Below, piece after piece: positions 16,387 to 24,385 of a stretch of DNA of 64,000 bases. The notes under the pieces were generated by a model. It worked only from the letters and a program-made list of their open reading frames with translations. It was not told the DNA's origin and made no database searches. The stretch covers positions 310,001-374,000 of the forward strand of contig NZ_BAFT02000057.1 of NCBI RefSeq assembly GCF_000308475.2, given 5' to 3'. The DNA comes from Nocardia brasiliensis NBRC 14402. Its GTDB lineage: Bacteria; Actinomycetota; Actinomycetes; Mycobacteriales; Mycobacteriaceae. How positions within the stretch are numbered: the first letter of the stretch is position 1; each line of letters opens with the position of its first letter. The position numbers were made by a program, and so were the translations under genes.

Positions 16387-17862
16387 TTAGGAGACGCGCT
16401 CGACCATCGTGATAATCGTGCGCCCGGACACGAAGTCGTCGACGCGGTCGATTACGTCGAATTTGGTGCCGGACTTGAACACCACCTCAGCATTGCCGGG
16501 TGCGGAATAGGGGGTGATGTCCTTGCCGGTCTGGGACAGGATGCGCATCTCGACCGCGCCGTCGCGCTCGGTGGGGAATCCCCGCGGTGTGGAGCTGGTG
16601 AACGCGTCCTCGGTGACCGTGACCGGATTCTGCGGTGTACCCGGCCGATAGCGGGCGAGCACGTCAGGAGGCAGGTCGGTGATCCGAGTGACCGGCCCTT
16701 GGTGGTCGGGCAGTTTGTCCAGCGCCGAATTCAGTTCCCGCACACGGTCTTGCACCACTGGCGGGAGGTCGTCACCGTGGCGTAACCACCCGTTGAGTTG
16801 CTGATGCGCGGAGCCGGTGTAGTCGGCGATCGCGTCGCGGTCGACCTGATTCAGTGCCCGAGGCGCCGCGGCAGGGGCTTTCGCGGCATCGGTGCCCATT
16901 TCCTTGATGCGGCGCAGTTCCTTGGCATGCTGGGCCAGGGAGGTTTCGGTTTTGACCGAGCGCGCCATGCGCTTGGTCTTCCACAGCACGATGATCGCGC
17001 GCAGTGGCGCGGAGAACTTCGCGGCGATCTGCGCGGCCCGCGCCGCACCGAGCGCGGCACCGGCACCGAAGGTCACCGCTGAGGCCACGATGGATATCCC
17101 GGCGGTGATCGCGAGTTCTTTGAGTAGTTCGTCGCGCAACTCGGCGAGCGTGTCGCTCAGCTCGCGGCGTAGATCGTCGAGTCCGGCCCGGTGCTCGGTG
17201 CACGAACGCGACAACTCTGCACACGCGGCGATCGTGTTCGCCGACGACCCGGCCAGGATGTCGAGATCGTGAGCGATGAAGGCGACCTCGGGCGCGGTGA
17301 TCTGGTTGTCGAATTCGCCTGCGACGCGGCGCAGCAGATCGGGAAATCCCGCGATGTCGCCAGCGGCCGCGACCGCGGCCCAGCCGTTGGCGGCGTTCTG
17401 CAGCTTGGTGGTGTCGCCGTCGGGCACGGTCAGCCCTATCTTCTCCACCAGTCCCAGCCCGGAGGCGACCAGCCCTTGACCGTCGCCACCGGCGGAGGGC
17501 AGCGGGAATGGGCATGCACCCACCCACGCGGGGATGGCGGGTGGGCGGGCGGGCACGGGCCCGGCGTCCTTGGTGGCGGTGTGCTCGGCCACCGCGTAGA
17601 TGTATCCGGCCTCCTGAAGCAGACGCGCGTAGTTCAGGGCCGCCTCGGCGACGTCGGTCGCCAGCCGCAGCACCTCACCGGTGCGGGAGTCGTACGTGGT
17701 GGCCCAGGCGCGGGCCTCCTCGTAGGAACCGCACATGTTGGCGCAGTTCCACAGCGAGGTCTTCCACTGGGACTCGATCGCCGCAAACCACGCCTGTGCC
17801 CCGCCCGCCAGCGCGGTGGCGGCTTGATAGTAGACGTCGGTCTCGATTTTCAGCTGGGTCAT
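16387..17862 (-). CDS. type VII secretion-type polymorphic toxin with C-terminal ADP-ribosyltransferase-like domain
   Basis: This 491-residue protein has an N-terminal helical targeting region beginning 'MTQLKIETDVYYQAATALAG', a middle part with long helices and a hydrophobic stretch (about residues 245-275), and a C-terminal domain from about 337. That domain has the order expected for an R-S-E type ADP-ribosyltransferase: Arg 393 in 'VTRITDLPPDV', the 'AFTSSTP' motif at about 421-427, and Glu 459 in 'GNAEVVFKSGTKFDV'. The first residue of the usual E/Q-x-E pair is Asn, so the specificity and activity are uncertain. ATG 17862 follows the WXG-like gene by ten bases. The open frame above it is noncoding. 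Confidence 0.8.
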   Translation of the reverse strand: MTQLKIETDVYYQAATALAGGAQAWFAAIESQWKTSLWNCANMCGSYEEARAWATTYDSRTGEVLRLATDVAEAALNYARLLQEAGYIYAVAEHTATKDAGPVPARPPAIPAWVGACPFPLPSAGGDGQGLVASGLGLVEKIGLTVPDGDTTKLQNAANGWAAVAAAGDIAGFPDLLRRVAGEFDNQITAPEVAFIAHDLDILAGSSANTIAACAELSRSCTEHRAGLDDLRRELSDTLAELRDELLKELAITAGISIVASAVTFGAGAALGAARAAQIAAKFSAPLRAIIVLWKTKRMARSVKTETSLAQHAKELRRIKEMGTDAAKAPAAAPRALNQVDRDAIADYTGSAHQQLNGWLRHGDDLPPVVQDRVRELNSALDKLPDHQGPVTRITDLPPDVLARYRPGTPQNPVTVTEDAFTSSTPRGFPTERDGAVEMRILSQTGKDITPYSAPGNAEVVFKSGTKFDVIDRVDDFVSGRTIITMVERVS

Positions 17863-17872
17863 GAGGGGTCGT

Positions 17873-18172
17873 TCACCGCCCGAACATGCGCAAGTTCGCG
17901 GCAATACCGTCGCTGTAAGCGGTGTGCGCTGTCGCCGCGGCCGCACGCATGGCGGCGATACCCTCACGCACGTCGGTGGCCCCGGTCTGCCATTTCGCGT
18001 GCGCTTCGGCGTGTGCGGTCGCCGCGGCGCCACTCCACTCGCGGTGTATGGCGGCGACTCGCTGATCGACGCCGTTCAGCGAGTCCTCGACGAACCCCTG
18101 CAGACCGGCAATACGAGCGGTCACCGCGTCCAGGTGGACCAGGTCCACCGTGTAACTCTGCCCGCCGCTCAC
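17873..18172 (-). CDS. WXG100/ESAT-6-like protein
   Basis: A 99-residue helical hairpin protein of the WXG100 superfamily. The W-x-G turn is 'REWSGAAATAHAEA'. It starts at GTG 18172, overlapping the stop of the upstream WXG gene (GTGA), and the upstream-extended frame is noncoding. It resembles the second WXG protein of the 43-46 kb locus (positions 43496-43792). The two small proteins probably form a heterodimer that guides or accompanies the toxin through a type VII secretion system encoded elsewhere. Confidence 0.8.
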   Translation of the reverse strand: MSGGQSYTVDLVHLDAVTARIAGLQGFVEDSLNGVDQRVAAIHREWSGAAATAHAEAHAKWQTGATDVREGIAAMRAAAATAHTAYSDGIAANLRMFGR

Positions 18173-18498
18173 GGCAGATCCAGCGAACTCGATTGCACGG
18201 CAAGAGTTTCCGCGCGGCGAGTGTCGCTGGCATCGATCTCGGCGACGTAGACTCCCAGCAGCGCGCCGACATCGTGCAGTGCCCGGAGCACCTCGAGCGC
18301 GCCAGTGCGGGTCTCCTCCCACCCCGCCAGATAGGCGTCGGCGGCCGCACCCGACCAACTCGACATCAGCCCGGCAACTTCCGTATCAGCCGAGCGGACA
18401 CCATCGATGAGCGCCTGAGCGGTCTGTTGGACGTACTGCCCCGCGTCGGTGACATCGGCCGGCACCAGCCCAATCTCGGCTGTGGACTTGTCTGTCAT
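18169..18498 (-). CDS. WXG100/ESAT-6-like protein
   Basis: A 109-residue WXG100 protein and first gene of the minus-strand toxin operon. 'TEVAGLMSSWSGAAADAYLA' shows the W-x-G turn between two helices, and 'GWEETRTGALEVLRALHDVG' the second helix. I chose ATG 18498 ('TDKSTAEIGLVPADV') since the upstream part of the frame is noncoding. It parallels the 43178-43492 gene in the second locus, which points to a duplicated or commonly acquired toxin architecture. Confidence 0.8.
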   Translation of the reverse strand: MTDKSTAEIGLVPADVTDAGQYVQQTAQALIDGVRSADTEVAGLMSSWSGAAADAYLAGWEETRTGALEVLRALHDVGALLGVYVAEIDASDTRRAETLAVQSSSLDLP

Positions 18499-18983
18499 CC
18501 CTGAACCCCCGCGTAGTCCTCGCCATCCCCAAACTGCCTCAACGATACTCAGCCTCCAGCGCCACGAGCACATGGTCGCAGAAAGCCACCGACAAGCCCA
18601 GCGAGCATCGTTCGATGGCCCGGCTGGAAAGTTCGGCTCCTCACCGCCGGTGGTGTCGTGGTCACCAACCGCGCTGGAACCGACCCAGGCCGAAATCGCC
18701 TGCGCGCGGTGCCTCTGCGTTGGGGAAGGTGGTCAGGGTTCGATGAAGTGACCGAGGAGCGGCAGAGTCCTCATCGTTTTCGCGTGGGTCGGGGATTGCA
18801 GGCGCCGATGCGTTGCCGCACGGTCGCCTGTGCCCGGAATCGCCTTCCACAACCTTTGTCGGCACCAGCAGTTCGGCTGACTGTGACATGAACTACAGCA
18901 CCTTTCGATGCGCATGAGTTGCCGACTGCCTTGTAATCAGGTCGACTCGGCAGTGGACGACACTGCAAACGTTCGGGGGCACT
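18499..18983. other. intergenic region between divergent accessory operons
   Basis: This 485-base stretch separates the toxin operon (minus) from the RiPP-like cluster (plus). Short open frames occur on both strands but none has a ribosome binding site and recognisable content. It presumably holds both promoters; I could not pick out convincing -10/-35 boxes. Confidence 0.5.
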
Positions 18984-20081
18984 ATGCAGGAGCATGGACC
19001 TCACCACAGTCCGCGCGGACCGATAGTCGAGCGAGGCTCATCGGAAGCGAGGTTGCTGTTTCCGGTGGAGCCGGTCGCACTGCGTGACCTTGCTCAACGT
19101 GCGGGGTTGGGTTTCTCGGATGTCGTGGCGTTGACAGAGATCCCGTCGACGACGCTCAACCGGTTATGGAAGGACCCGTCCTGGGTGACGCGGTCGACGG
19201 GCGCGACGCTGCAGCTGTTACTCGATGTCGTGCCGGCGTTGTCGGTGTACGTGGAGGGTCGGGGGTTCACCTCGCGAGTCGAGCAGCACTTGCGTGTGCT
19301 CGCCACTTCGGGAGTCTCTGTTCGTTTGCCTGCGCGTGTCGATGGTCCGGATGTCGCCGCGTTGAGCAATGCGCTCGGTGTGGCCGCCGCAGTGGTCAAC
19401 GGACACGCGGCCGATCTGCGGCGGCGTTTGGCCCTGGGGTGGAGTCTGGGCCACGACCGGTTCATCGATGCGGTGTTCGCGACCGGCCCCGATGCGTTGG
19501 CCGAGGCTGGCGGGACGATGCTCGTCGATGCCTGCGGGATGTGGCTGGCCGAGCAGCCGTCGACAACCTCGGTGGCGGACATGGTCGGTCATGGCGTCCT
19601 CGCTCATAAGATCGCCAAGTACGGTGCGGCCGATACCGGGGCGACGGAGGGGCCACCGCGAGACATCCGCGCGGCCTTCGTCCGCCGCAGCTTGACCATC
19701 GGCGCCGTACTTCGTGACGACGATCTCGACGTGGTCCACCGATATCACCATGAGGTCCAGGCCAACCCGACGGTGGTGCGCAACGAAGGCTGGTCGTTGC
19801 TCACCTTCGACAGCGGCCAACGATTGCCGGCCGACTTCTCCCTGCCCGCGGTAACACCCCGGATCTACGCGGCGCTGGTCCACGACGCCGCCACCCTCAA
19901 CGACGCCTATCTTGGTTACCTGATCACCACCGCTCTGCCAACACTGGCGGCGATCCAGCCGCCATCACCCGCGATGCGATCGCGCCTGGCCACCGTCTTC
20001 AAGGAGCGTTTGTCGGCAGGGATCGAGGATCCTAGGCTGCGCGATGACGCCGGCGCACTGTACCGACGACTCAAGGGCTGA
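18984..20081 (+). CDS. helix-turn-helix protein, probable regulator of the adjacent peptide cluster
   Basis: This is a 365-residue protein. Residues about 30-65 ('VALRDLAQRAGLGFSDVVAL' then 'TEIPSTTLNRLWKDPSW') look like a DNA-binding helix-turn-helix preceded by a short disordered tail. The rest is alpha-helical and not recognised; it includes 'LRRRLALGWSLGHDRFIDAV' and a C-terminal 'RLATVFKERL'. ATG 18984 opens the frame. It lies 27 bases before the methyltransferase gene, on the same strand, so it may regulate the cluster or be its first gene. The function is inferred from the N-terminus and position only. Confidence 0.6.
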   Translation: MQEHGPHHSPRGPIVERGSSEARLLFPVEPVALRDLAQRAGLGFSDVVALTEIPSTTLNRLWKDPSWVTRSTGATLQLLLDVVPALSVYVEGRGFTSRVEQHLRVLATSGVSVRLPARVDGPDVAALSNALGVAAAVVNGHAADLRRRLALGWSLGHDRFIDAVFATGPDALAEAGGTMLVDACGMWLAEQPSTTSVADMVGHGVLAHKIAKYGAADTGATEGPPRDIRAAFVRRSLTIGAVLRDDDLDVVHRYHHEVQANPTVVRNEGWSLLTFDSGQRLPADFSLPAVTPRIYAALVHDAATLNDAYLGYLITTALPTLAAIQPPSPAMRSRLATVFKERLSAGIEDPRLRDDAGALYRRLKG

Positions 20082-20108
20082 GCGCCCAGGGAGAAAGGAC
20101 GTCTTCGC

Positions 20109-20858
20109 ATGCTCGGTGACGGGCCGATTACGCGAGCCTACGACCTCAACGCCGAGTACTGGATCTCGATGATCCGCGCGGAGGCCGACCCCTATCAGAC
20201 CCAGATCACCGATCCCGCGCTCCTGGACGCCGTCGCGCCGGTCACCGGCCTGGACGTGCTGGATGCCGGGTGCGGGGAAGGGTATCTGGCGCGCAGGTTG
20301 AGCGATCTGGGGGCCAGCAGTGTGGTGGGCGTTGACACCTGCCGTGCTTTCGTCGACGCCGCCGAGCAGGCCGCAACGCCGCGATGCCGCTTCATACACG
20401 CCGACGTCGCCCGGGTCCCGCTGCCCGACGCCAGCGTCGATGTCGTCGTCGCGAACCGGCTCCCGCACGCCCTGACCGATGCCGGCGCGCGCTACCACGA
20501 GTTCGCGCGTCTGTTGCGCCGCCGGGGCCGGTTGATCCTGCTCGGACAGCACCCATGCTTCTACAGTGCTCGCGCCGAACGAAGCCCTTCCTCGACCGGC
20601 GCGGTGCCGGTCGAGGACTACTTCCACGGGCGGATCGTGGAGCAGCATTTCGACGTGGCGTCCAAGGTCTCCCCCGCGGCCTCGGTGCAGAAGCTCTATT
20701 CCCTCGAGCAGTACATCGGCATGGTCACCGCGGCCGGGTTCGTGATCACCGGGATGCGGGAGCCGCGGCCGACATCGGCGCAGCTGGCCGAGGATCCGGC
20801 GTGGCGGAAGCGGTTCCAGCGCCCGCTGTTCCTGCTGGTCGAAGCCCGGCTCGACTGA
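20109..20858 (+). CDS. class I SAM-dependent methyltransferase (RiPP cluster)
   Basis: A 249-residue Rossmann-fold methyltransferase. Motif I is 'LDVLDAGCGEGYLARRL' and the acidic residue after beta-2 is in 'SSVVGVDTCRAF'. 'CRFIHADVARVPLPDASVDV' and 'RGRLILLGQHPCFYS' follow. It belongs to the UbiE/UbiG-like small-molecule group rather than the protein isoaspartate type that accompanies many graspetides. GAGAAAGGA lies before the ATG. Given its neighbours it may methylate the ribosomal peptide at 22277 or a group attached to it; that substrate is a guess. Confidence 0.88.
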   Translation: MLGDGPITRAYDLNAEYWISMIRAEADPYQTQITDPALLDAVAPVTGLDVLDAGCGEGYLARRLSDLGASSVVGVDTCRAFVDAAEQAATPRCRFIHADVARVPLPDASVDVVVANRLPHALTDAGARYHEFARLLRRRGRLILLGQHPCFYSARAERSPSSTGAVPVEDYFHGRIVEQHFDVASKVSPAASVQKLYSLEQYIGMVTAAGFVITGMREPRPTSAQLAEDPAWRKRFQRPLFLLVEARLD

Positions 20859-20884
20859 GCCTTATACCAGAGGACCCACCCAGC

Positions 20885-20950
20885 ATGCAAGAGGCTCCAC
20901 CGAGATCGGTCGCGACGCTCACCACGTCGAGTGCCGCCGCCGGACGATAG
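20885..20950 (+). CDS. possible 21-residue peptide
   Basis: A tiny open frame starts at ATG 20885 with AGAGGA about 11 bases upstream. It encodes a Ser/Thr/Ala-rich peptide ending 'VATLTTSSAAAGR'. It fills the 139-base gap between the methyltransferase and cupin genes. It might be a second precursor or a leader peptide, or simply chance; nothing else supports it. Confidence 0.2.
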   Translation: MQEAPPRSVATLTTSSAAAGR

Positions 20951-20997
20951 TCCCTACCCGGCGCGATGCCGTTCCCAGCAAGCGGAAGGGTGGGGCC

Positions 20998-22164
20998 TTG
21001 AATAGCACCGCAGTGACCGCCGTCGCGGACTACGCGAGCACGTTCTCACGGATCGGCGACCAGATCGACGACGCCTGGCAGCGACGCAACTACGACCCGG
21101 AGGTCTTCCCCGAGATCGCCGAGGCCGCCGCCGCACGGGCACCCGCGATGGACCTCAGCGATCTGCTGATCCGCCACCACCAATATCTCGACCTGTCCTA
21201 CAAGTTCTCCGACTTCGACGTACGGATCTTCTCCAACGACCGCTTCCGCATCGAAGTCCTGGTGTGGCTCGGCGGCTCCACGAGCATCCACCAGCACTCC
21301 TTCAGCGGCGCATTCGCAGTGCTTCGTGGTCGCAGCGTCCACGTCGAGTATGAATTCGCGCCGCGCACCGCGGTGCAGGACGAGCTGCTGATCGGCGATC
21401 TGCGGCTGCGCGGCTCAGAGATCCTCGAGGAGGGCGCTGTACGGCGGATCCACGCCGGCCCTCGCTTCATCCATGCCAACTTCCACATCACGCACCCGAC
21501 CGTGACCATGGTGATCCGCACCCACCAGGATCGAGACAGCGGTGCGCAGTTGAACTACCTTCCCCCCTGCGTCGCGGTGGATCCCACACTGGATCGCGAT
21601 CGGCGCACACGCCAGCGCCGCCTGGTCGAAGTGCTGGCACGCACCGGATCCCCGCATCTGCTGCGCCAAGGAGTGGAATCGCTGTGGCCAGCCCACCCGA
21701 GTGTGGCCGAAACCCTGGATTTCCTGAAGATGCCGGCCGTGGTGCGTGACCCCGATCTGTACGAACGATCCCTCGCCCGGGCCGCGGAACTGCATCCGGA
21801 GTTCGCCGAGGACCTGGCCGCAGTGTCACGAGAAGAGCTGCGACGGTTGAAGACACGATTGCTGCTGCCCAAGGTCACCTCGAACGACCAGCAGTTCTTC
21901 GTCGCCTTGATGCTGAACCTGTCGCGGTCCGAGGACATCTTGACGCATCTGGGCCGGGAGTTCGAGACCGAGACACCCGCCGACGCCGCGACACGACTGC
22001 TGGTCGATCTGTCCGCGGCGGGTCATCTCCCCCACATCCGCCTCGAGTCGCGAGATCACCTCCGCAACATCCTGTCCGGAGACACCCCGAAAGGCGATCA
22101 CCCTGAACTGTCGGACATCACCGGCAACACGATATTGCAACCGCTGTTCTCCGGCGCGAAATAG
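20998..22164 (+). CDS. cupin-domain protein of the RiPP-like cluster
   Basis: A 388-residue protein with a cupin in its N-terminal half. Motif 1 is 'GGSTSIHQHSFSGAFAVLRG', with His 98 and His 100 as likely metal ligands. Motif 2 is 'RFIHANFHITHPTVTMVIRT', with His 159 and His 163. The layout resembles the cysteine-dioxygenase-like cupin group, so an iron-dependent oxidation is possible. The C-terminal half is helical and not recognised. The start is TTG 20998 after AAGGGTGGGG. It directly precedes the small peptide gene, with 112 bases and a hairpin between them. Confidence 0.65.
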   Translation: MNSTAVTAVADYASTFSRIGDQIDDAWQRRNYDPEVFPEIAEAAAARAPAMDLSDLLIRHHQYLDLSYKFSDFDVRIFSNDRFRIEVLVWLGGSTSIHQHSFSGAFAVLRGRSVHVEYEFAPRTAVQDELLIGDLRLRGSEILEEGAVRRIHAGPRFIHANFHITHPTVTMVIRTHQDRDSGAQLNYLPPCVAVDPTLDRDRRTRQRRLVEVLARTGSPHLLRQGVESLWPAHPSVAETLDFLKMPAVVRDPDLYERSLARAAELHPEFAEDLAAVSREELRRLKTRLLLPKVTSNDQQFFVALMLNLSRSEDILTHLGREFETETPADAATRLLVDLSAAGHLPHIRLESRDHLRNILSGDTPKGDHPELSDITGNTILQPLFSGAK

Positions 22165-22207
22165 CAGTGCGTCTGCTCGAGGCCCCTTGCTGGAGCGCGT
22201 AAAAGAG

Positions 22208-22223
22208 CGAACGTCGTCGTTCG
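22208..22223 (+). promoter_or_regulatory. hairpin between the cupin gene and the peptide gene
   Basis: CGAACG and CGTTCG form a perfect 6-base-pair stem around TCGT, and the flanks almost continue it. It sits 44 bases after the cupin stop and 53 bases before the peptide start, with no T-run. It may stabilise or attenuate the transcript so that the peptide is made in a different amount from the enzymes, or be part of an operator. Confidence 0.4.
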
Positions 22224-22276
22224 TCTCGAACACGCTCTCCGTCCATGAAATGGTAACCCAAATGAAAGGAAATGCA

Positions 22277-22372
22277 ATGTCCATTCAGTCGGATAAAGTC
22301 GTTCTCGGAATGCTCGACGAATTCCTGGCCCTCGAGGACTTCCTGGGCCCCGATCCGAAGTTCGGCTTCTAA
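22277..22372 (+). CDS. candidate RiPP precursor peptide
   Basis: A 31-residue peptide whose C-terminal half reads 'DEFLALEDFLGPDPKFGF'. ATG 22277 has AAAGGAAA at a good distance upstream. The first 13 residues (starting MSIQSDKVV) could be a short leader. The last 18 contain five acidic residues, one Lys, four Phe and two Pro. It stands alone between a cupin gene and an ATP-grasp gene, the usual place of a substrate peptide. The single Lys 28 and nearby Asp/Glu could be joined by an ATP-grasp ligase. Another in-frame ATG at 22253 would give a longer peptide without a better binding site. The gene is too small for similarity alone; context carries the call. Confidence 0.65.
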   Translation: MSIQSDKVVLGMLDEFLALEDFLGPDPKFGF

Positions 22373-22442
22373 GCACCTGGGATCGGAGAGGTGGGATGCG
22401 GCCGGCTGGTCGCACCCACCTCCTTCCCATCCAGGTCGAACC

Positions 22443-23483
22443 ATGACCGTCAGCCACGAACTACGCCTGCTCGACCAGGAGCTCACCGCACACGCACCGG
22501 CGACCACCCGCACACGACATGCCGCTGCAGAGCCTCTACCGGGCCGGGTCGACGTCCTCATCCTGACCCGGGCCGCCGATCGGGAGGCGGACTTCCTCGT
22601 CATGGCACTGCGCGCGGTCGGCGTCGCGGTCCATCGTGTCGAGATCGACCACCCTCCCGCTCTGGAGGTCAGCCTCGCTGACGCAAGACCCGCGCTCCTG
22701 CTCGACGGCCAGCCGGTCGACCCGCACGTCGTGCTCCTGCGGTACTTCTCACCGGCAGCCACCGGCATCGCCGACGATGCGGTGACGCATGAATTCGTGC
22801 GCAATGAATGGCGCGCCTTCATCGATATTCTACGCGTCGTTTTCGACGGTAAAATATTGAACTCTGGTGCGACACCGGAGAGTATCGACGCCGTCACGCA
22901 ATTGCTGACCGCCAAGCGATGTGGGTTCGAAATCCCCGCGACTCGGATCACGAATACATTCGATAACGTCTGCGGGTCGACAATTATAAAAACGGTGTCG
23001 ACACACAATATCGAGCCTGCCCCGGGAACGCTCTACACGGTCAGTCCGGTGACCCTCGAACTCGACCACCGCCCGCTGCCACAACAGCTGGCACCGGTCG
23101 TGGCGCAGGCTCGCGTCCGCTCGAGCACCGAGGTCCGCGTGTACGTGGTCGATGACGCCGTTGTCGCCTATCGCGTGTCGCACTCCGATAGCGGCGATCG
23201 CTGGCGCGCCCCCTCCACCGTGCGCGTGACCTCCTACGATCTACCGCCTCGCCATCAGGAGAAGTTTCTCGCGCTGGCCTCGGCATGCGGGCTTGACTTG
23301 TGCGCCATCGACGCCTTCCTCGACGAGGACCGGGCCGTGTTCCTCGAGGTCAACCCGGTCTTCAATTGGATGTGGTATGAGGCGCGCGCCGACCAGAAAA
23401 CCGTCAGCATGCACATCGTCACCGCGATCACCGAGCGCGTGATCCGCCGACGTGCACCCTATCTGCCCGGGAGTGCCACATGA
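22443..23483 (+). CDS. ATP-grasp ligase, probable peptide maturase
   Basis: A 346-residue ATP-grasp protein with an N-terminal Rossmann-like segment ('VDVLILTRAADREADFLVMA') like that of graspetide ligases (MvdD/TgmB group). The ATP-grasp part has 'VRNEWRAFIDILRVVFDGKI', a nucleotide-binding Lys region 'STIIKTVSTHN', and 'RVYVVDDAVVAYRV'. The Mg-binding end is 'FLDEDRAVFLEVNPVFNWMW'. Such enzymes form amide or ester bonds with ATP. It follows the peptide gene and overlaps the next gene by ATGA. A patch about 22800-23000 is richer in A+T than the flanks, as in recently acquired DNA. Confidence 0.85.
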   Translation: MTVSHELRLLDQELTAHAPATTRTRHAAAEPLPGRVDVLILTRAADREADFLVMALRAVGVAVHRVEIDHPPALEVSLADARPALLLDGQPVDPHVVLLRYFSPAATGIADDAVTHEFVRNEWRAFIDILRVVFDGKILNSGATPESIDAVTQLLTAKRCGFEIPATRITNTFDNVCGSTIIKTVSTHNIEPAPGTLYTVSPVTLELDHRPLPQQLAPVVAQARVRSSTEVRVYVVDDAVVAYRVSHSDSGDRWRAPSTVRVTSYDLPPRHQEKFLALASACGLDLCAIDAFLDEDRAVFLEVNPVFNWMWYEARADQKTVSMHIVTAITERVIRRRAPYLPGSAT

Positions 23484-24385
23484 CCGACACGATCGACCAC
23501 GGGCTCGCGACGATCGTCACCGACCCCGACACGTTCCGATCGGCGCACTGGCAGCAGGAACGCGCCACCGGAACCATCGCCGATCCGCGCACTGCCACCG
23601 TGCTCACCACCCGCGACATCGAACAGATACTGCTGTGCAGCGCGGTCCGGTTCCCCTACATCAAACTCAGCCGCACAGGCACGACGATCCCGGTCGGCAG
23701 CTACATCCGATCCCGCGACGCCGGCACCACCCCGGTCCCCGGCTTCATCGACCCCGCACGCACCGCCGAGCTCTACCGGCAGGGCGCCACGATCGTGCTC
23801 AACCGCCTGGAAGAGTGGTATCCGCCCGTCGCGCGGCTGTGCCACCAGGTCAGCCAGTCCTTCGACGCCACGTACGTGGAGGCGGGAGCTTTCCTCTCTC
23901 CCCCGGGCGCGCAAGCGTTGCCGCTGCACCGCGATTGCCAGGACCTGCTGATCCTCCAGCTCGAGGGCACCAAGAGCTGGGAAACCGAACAGCGTACTCC
24001 CGCCGGGGCATGGACCGAAGGCGCCGCCGATTCCCTCGCGCAGCCGCTGCACCCGCACACCCTGCGCGCCGGTGAATTCCTGTACCTGCCCCGCGGCGCC
24101 GCGCACCGGGCCTCCGCCGGAACCGACCACCACTCCCTGCACCTGACCCTCGGGGTGAACCGCCTCGACACCGTCTCGGTGAAGCGCCATTTCGACCTCG
24201 TCATCGACCGAGCACTCACCGAGATTGGGTTACCGTCGAGCGATGACGACGACGCGACCCTCCTCGCGCGGCTAGCGCAGAGGATGGCAAGCCGTACAGC
24301 CGATTCCCGCCCGCACACGCTCCGCGCGAACATCGACCCCGACCAGGCTCTGCTGACCGTCTCCGATTGGCGAACGACTGCATGA
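23480..24385 (+). CDS. JmjC/cupin-4-like Fe(II)/2-oxoglutarate oxygenase
   Basis: A 301-residue protein of the JmjC ribosomal-oxygenase-like group (YcfD, NO66 and MINA53 type). The metal triad is visible: H150-x-D152 in 'LPLHRDCQDLLILQLEG' and the distal His 209 in 'LYLPRGAAHRASAG'. Lys 165 in 'GTKSWETE' is positioned to bind 2-oxoglutarate. Known members hydroxylate Arg, His or other side chains in proteins. Here it is translationally coupled to the ATP-grasp gene before it and the exporter gene after it, so hydroxylation of the 31-residue peptide is the natural proposal. The C-terminal 80 residues may be a dimerisation or winged-helix part. Confidence 0.85.
   Translation: MTDTIDHGLATIVTDPDTFRSAHWQQERATGTIADPRTATVLTTRDIEQILLCSAVRFPYIKLSRTGTTIPVGSYIRSRDAGTTPVPGFIDPARTAELYRQGATIVLNRLEEWYPPVARLCHQVSQSFDATYVEAGAFLSPPGAQALPLHRDCQDLLILQLEGTKSWETEQRTPAGAWTEGAADSLAQPLHPHTLRAGEFLYLPRGAAHRASAGTDHHSLHLTLGVNRLDTVSVKRHFDLVIDRALTEIGLPSSDDDDATLLARLAQRMASRTADSRPHTLRANIDPDQALLTVSDWRTTA

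Noticed and set aside
22208..22223. LexA box reading of the hairpin before the peptide gene
   Set aside because: The spacing between GAAC and GTTC is six bases rather than four, so it does not fit the SOS box.
22118..23008. Minus-strand open frame of 296 codons across the peptide gene
   Set aside because: It covers the end of the cupin gene, the peptide gene and half the ATP-grasp gene. The enzymes on the plus strand have clear motifs and this frame has none.
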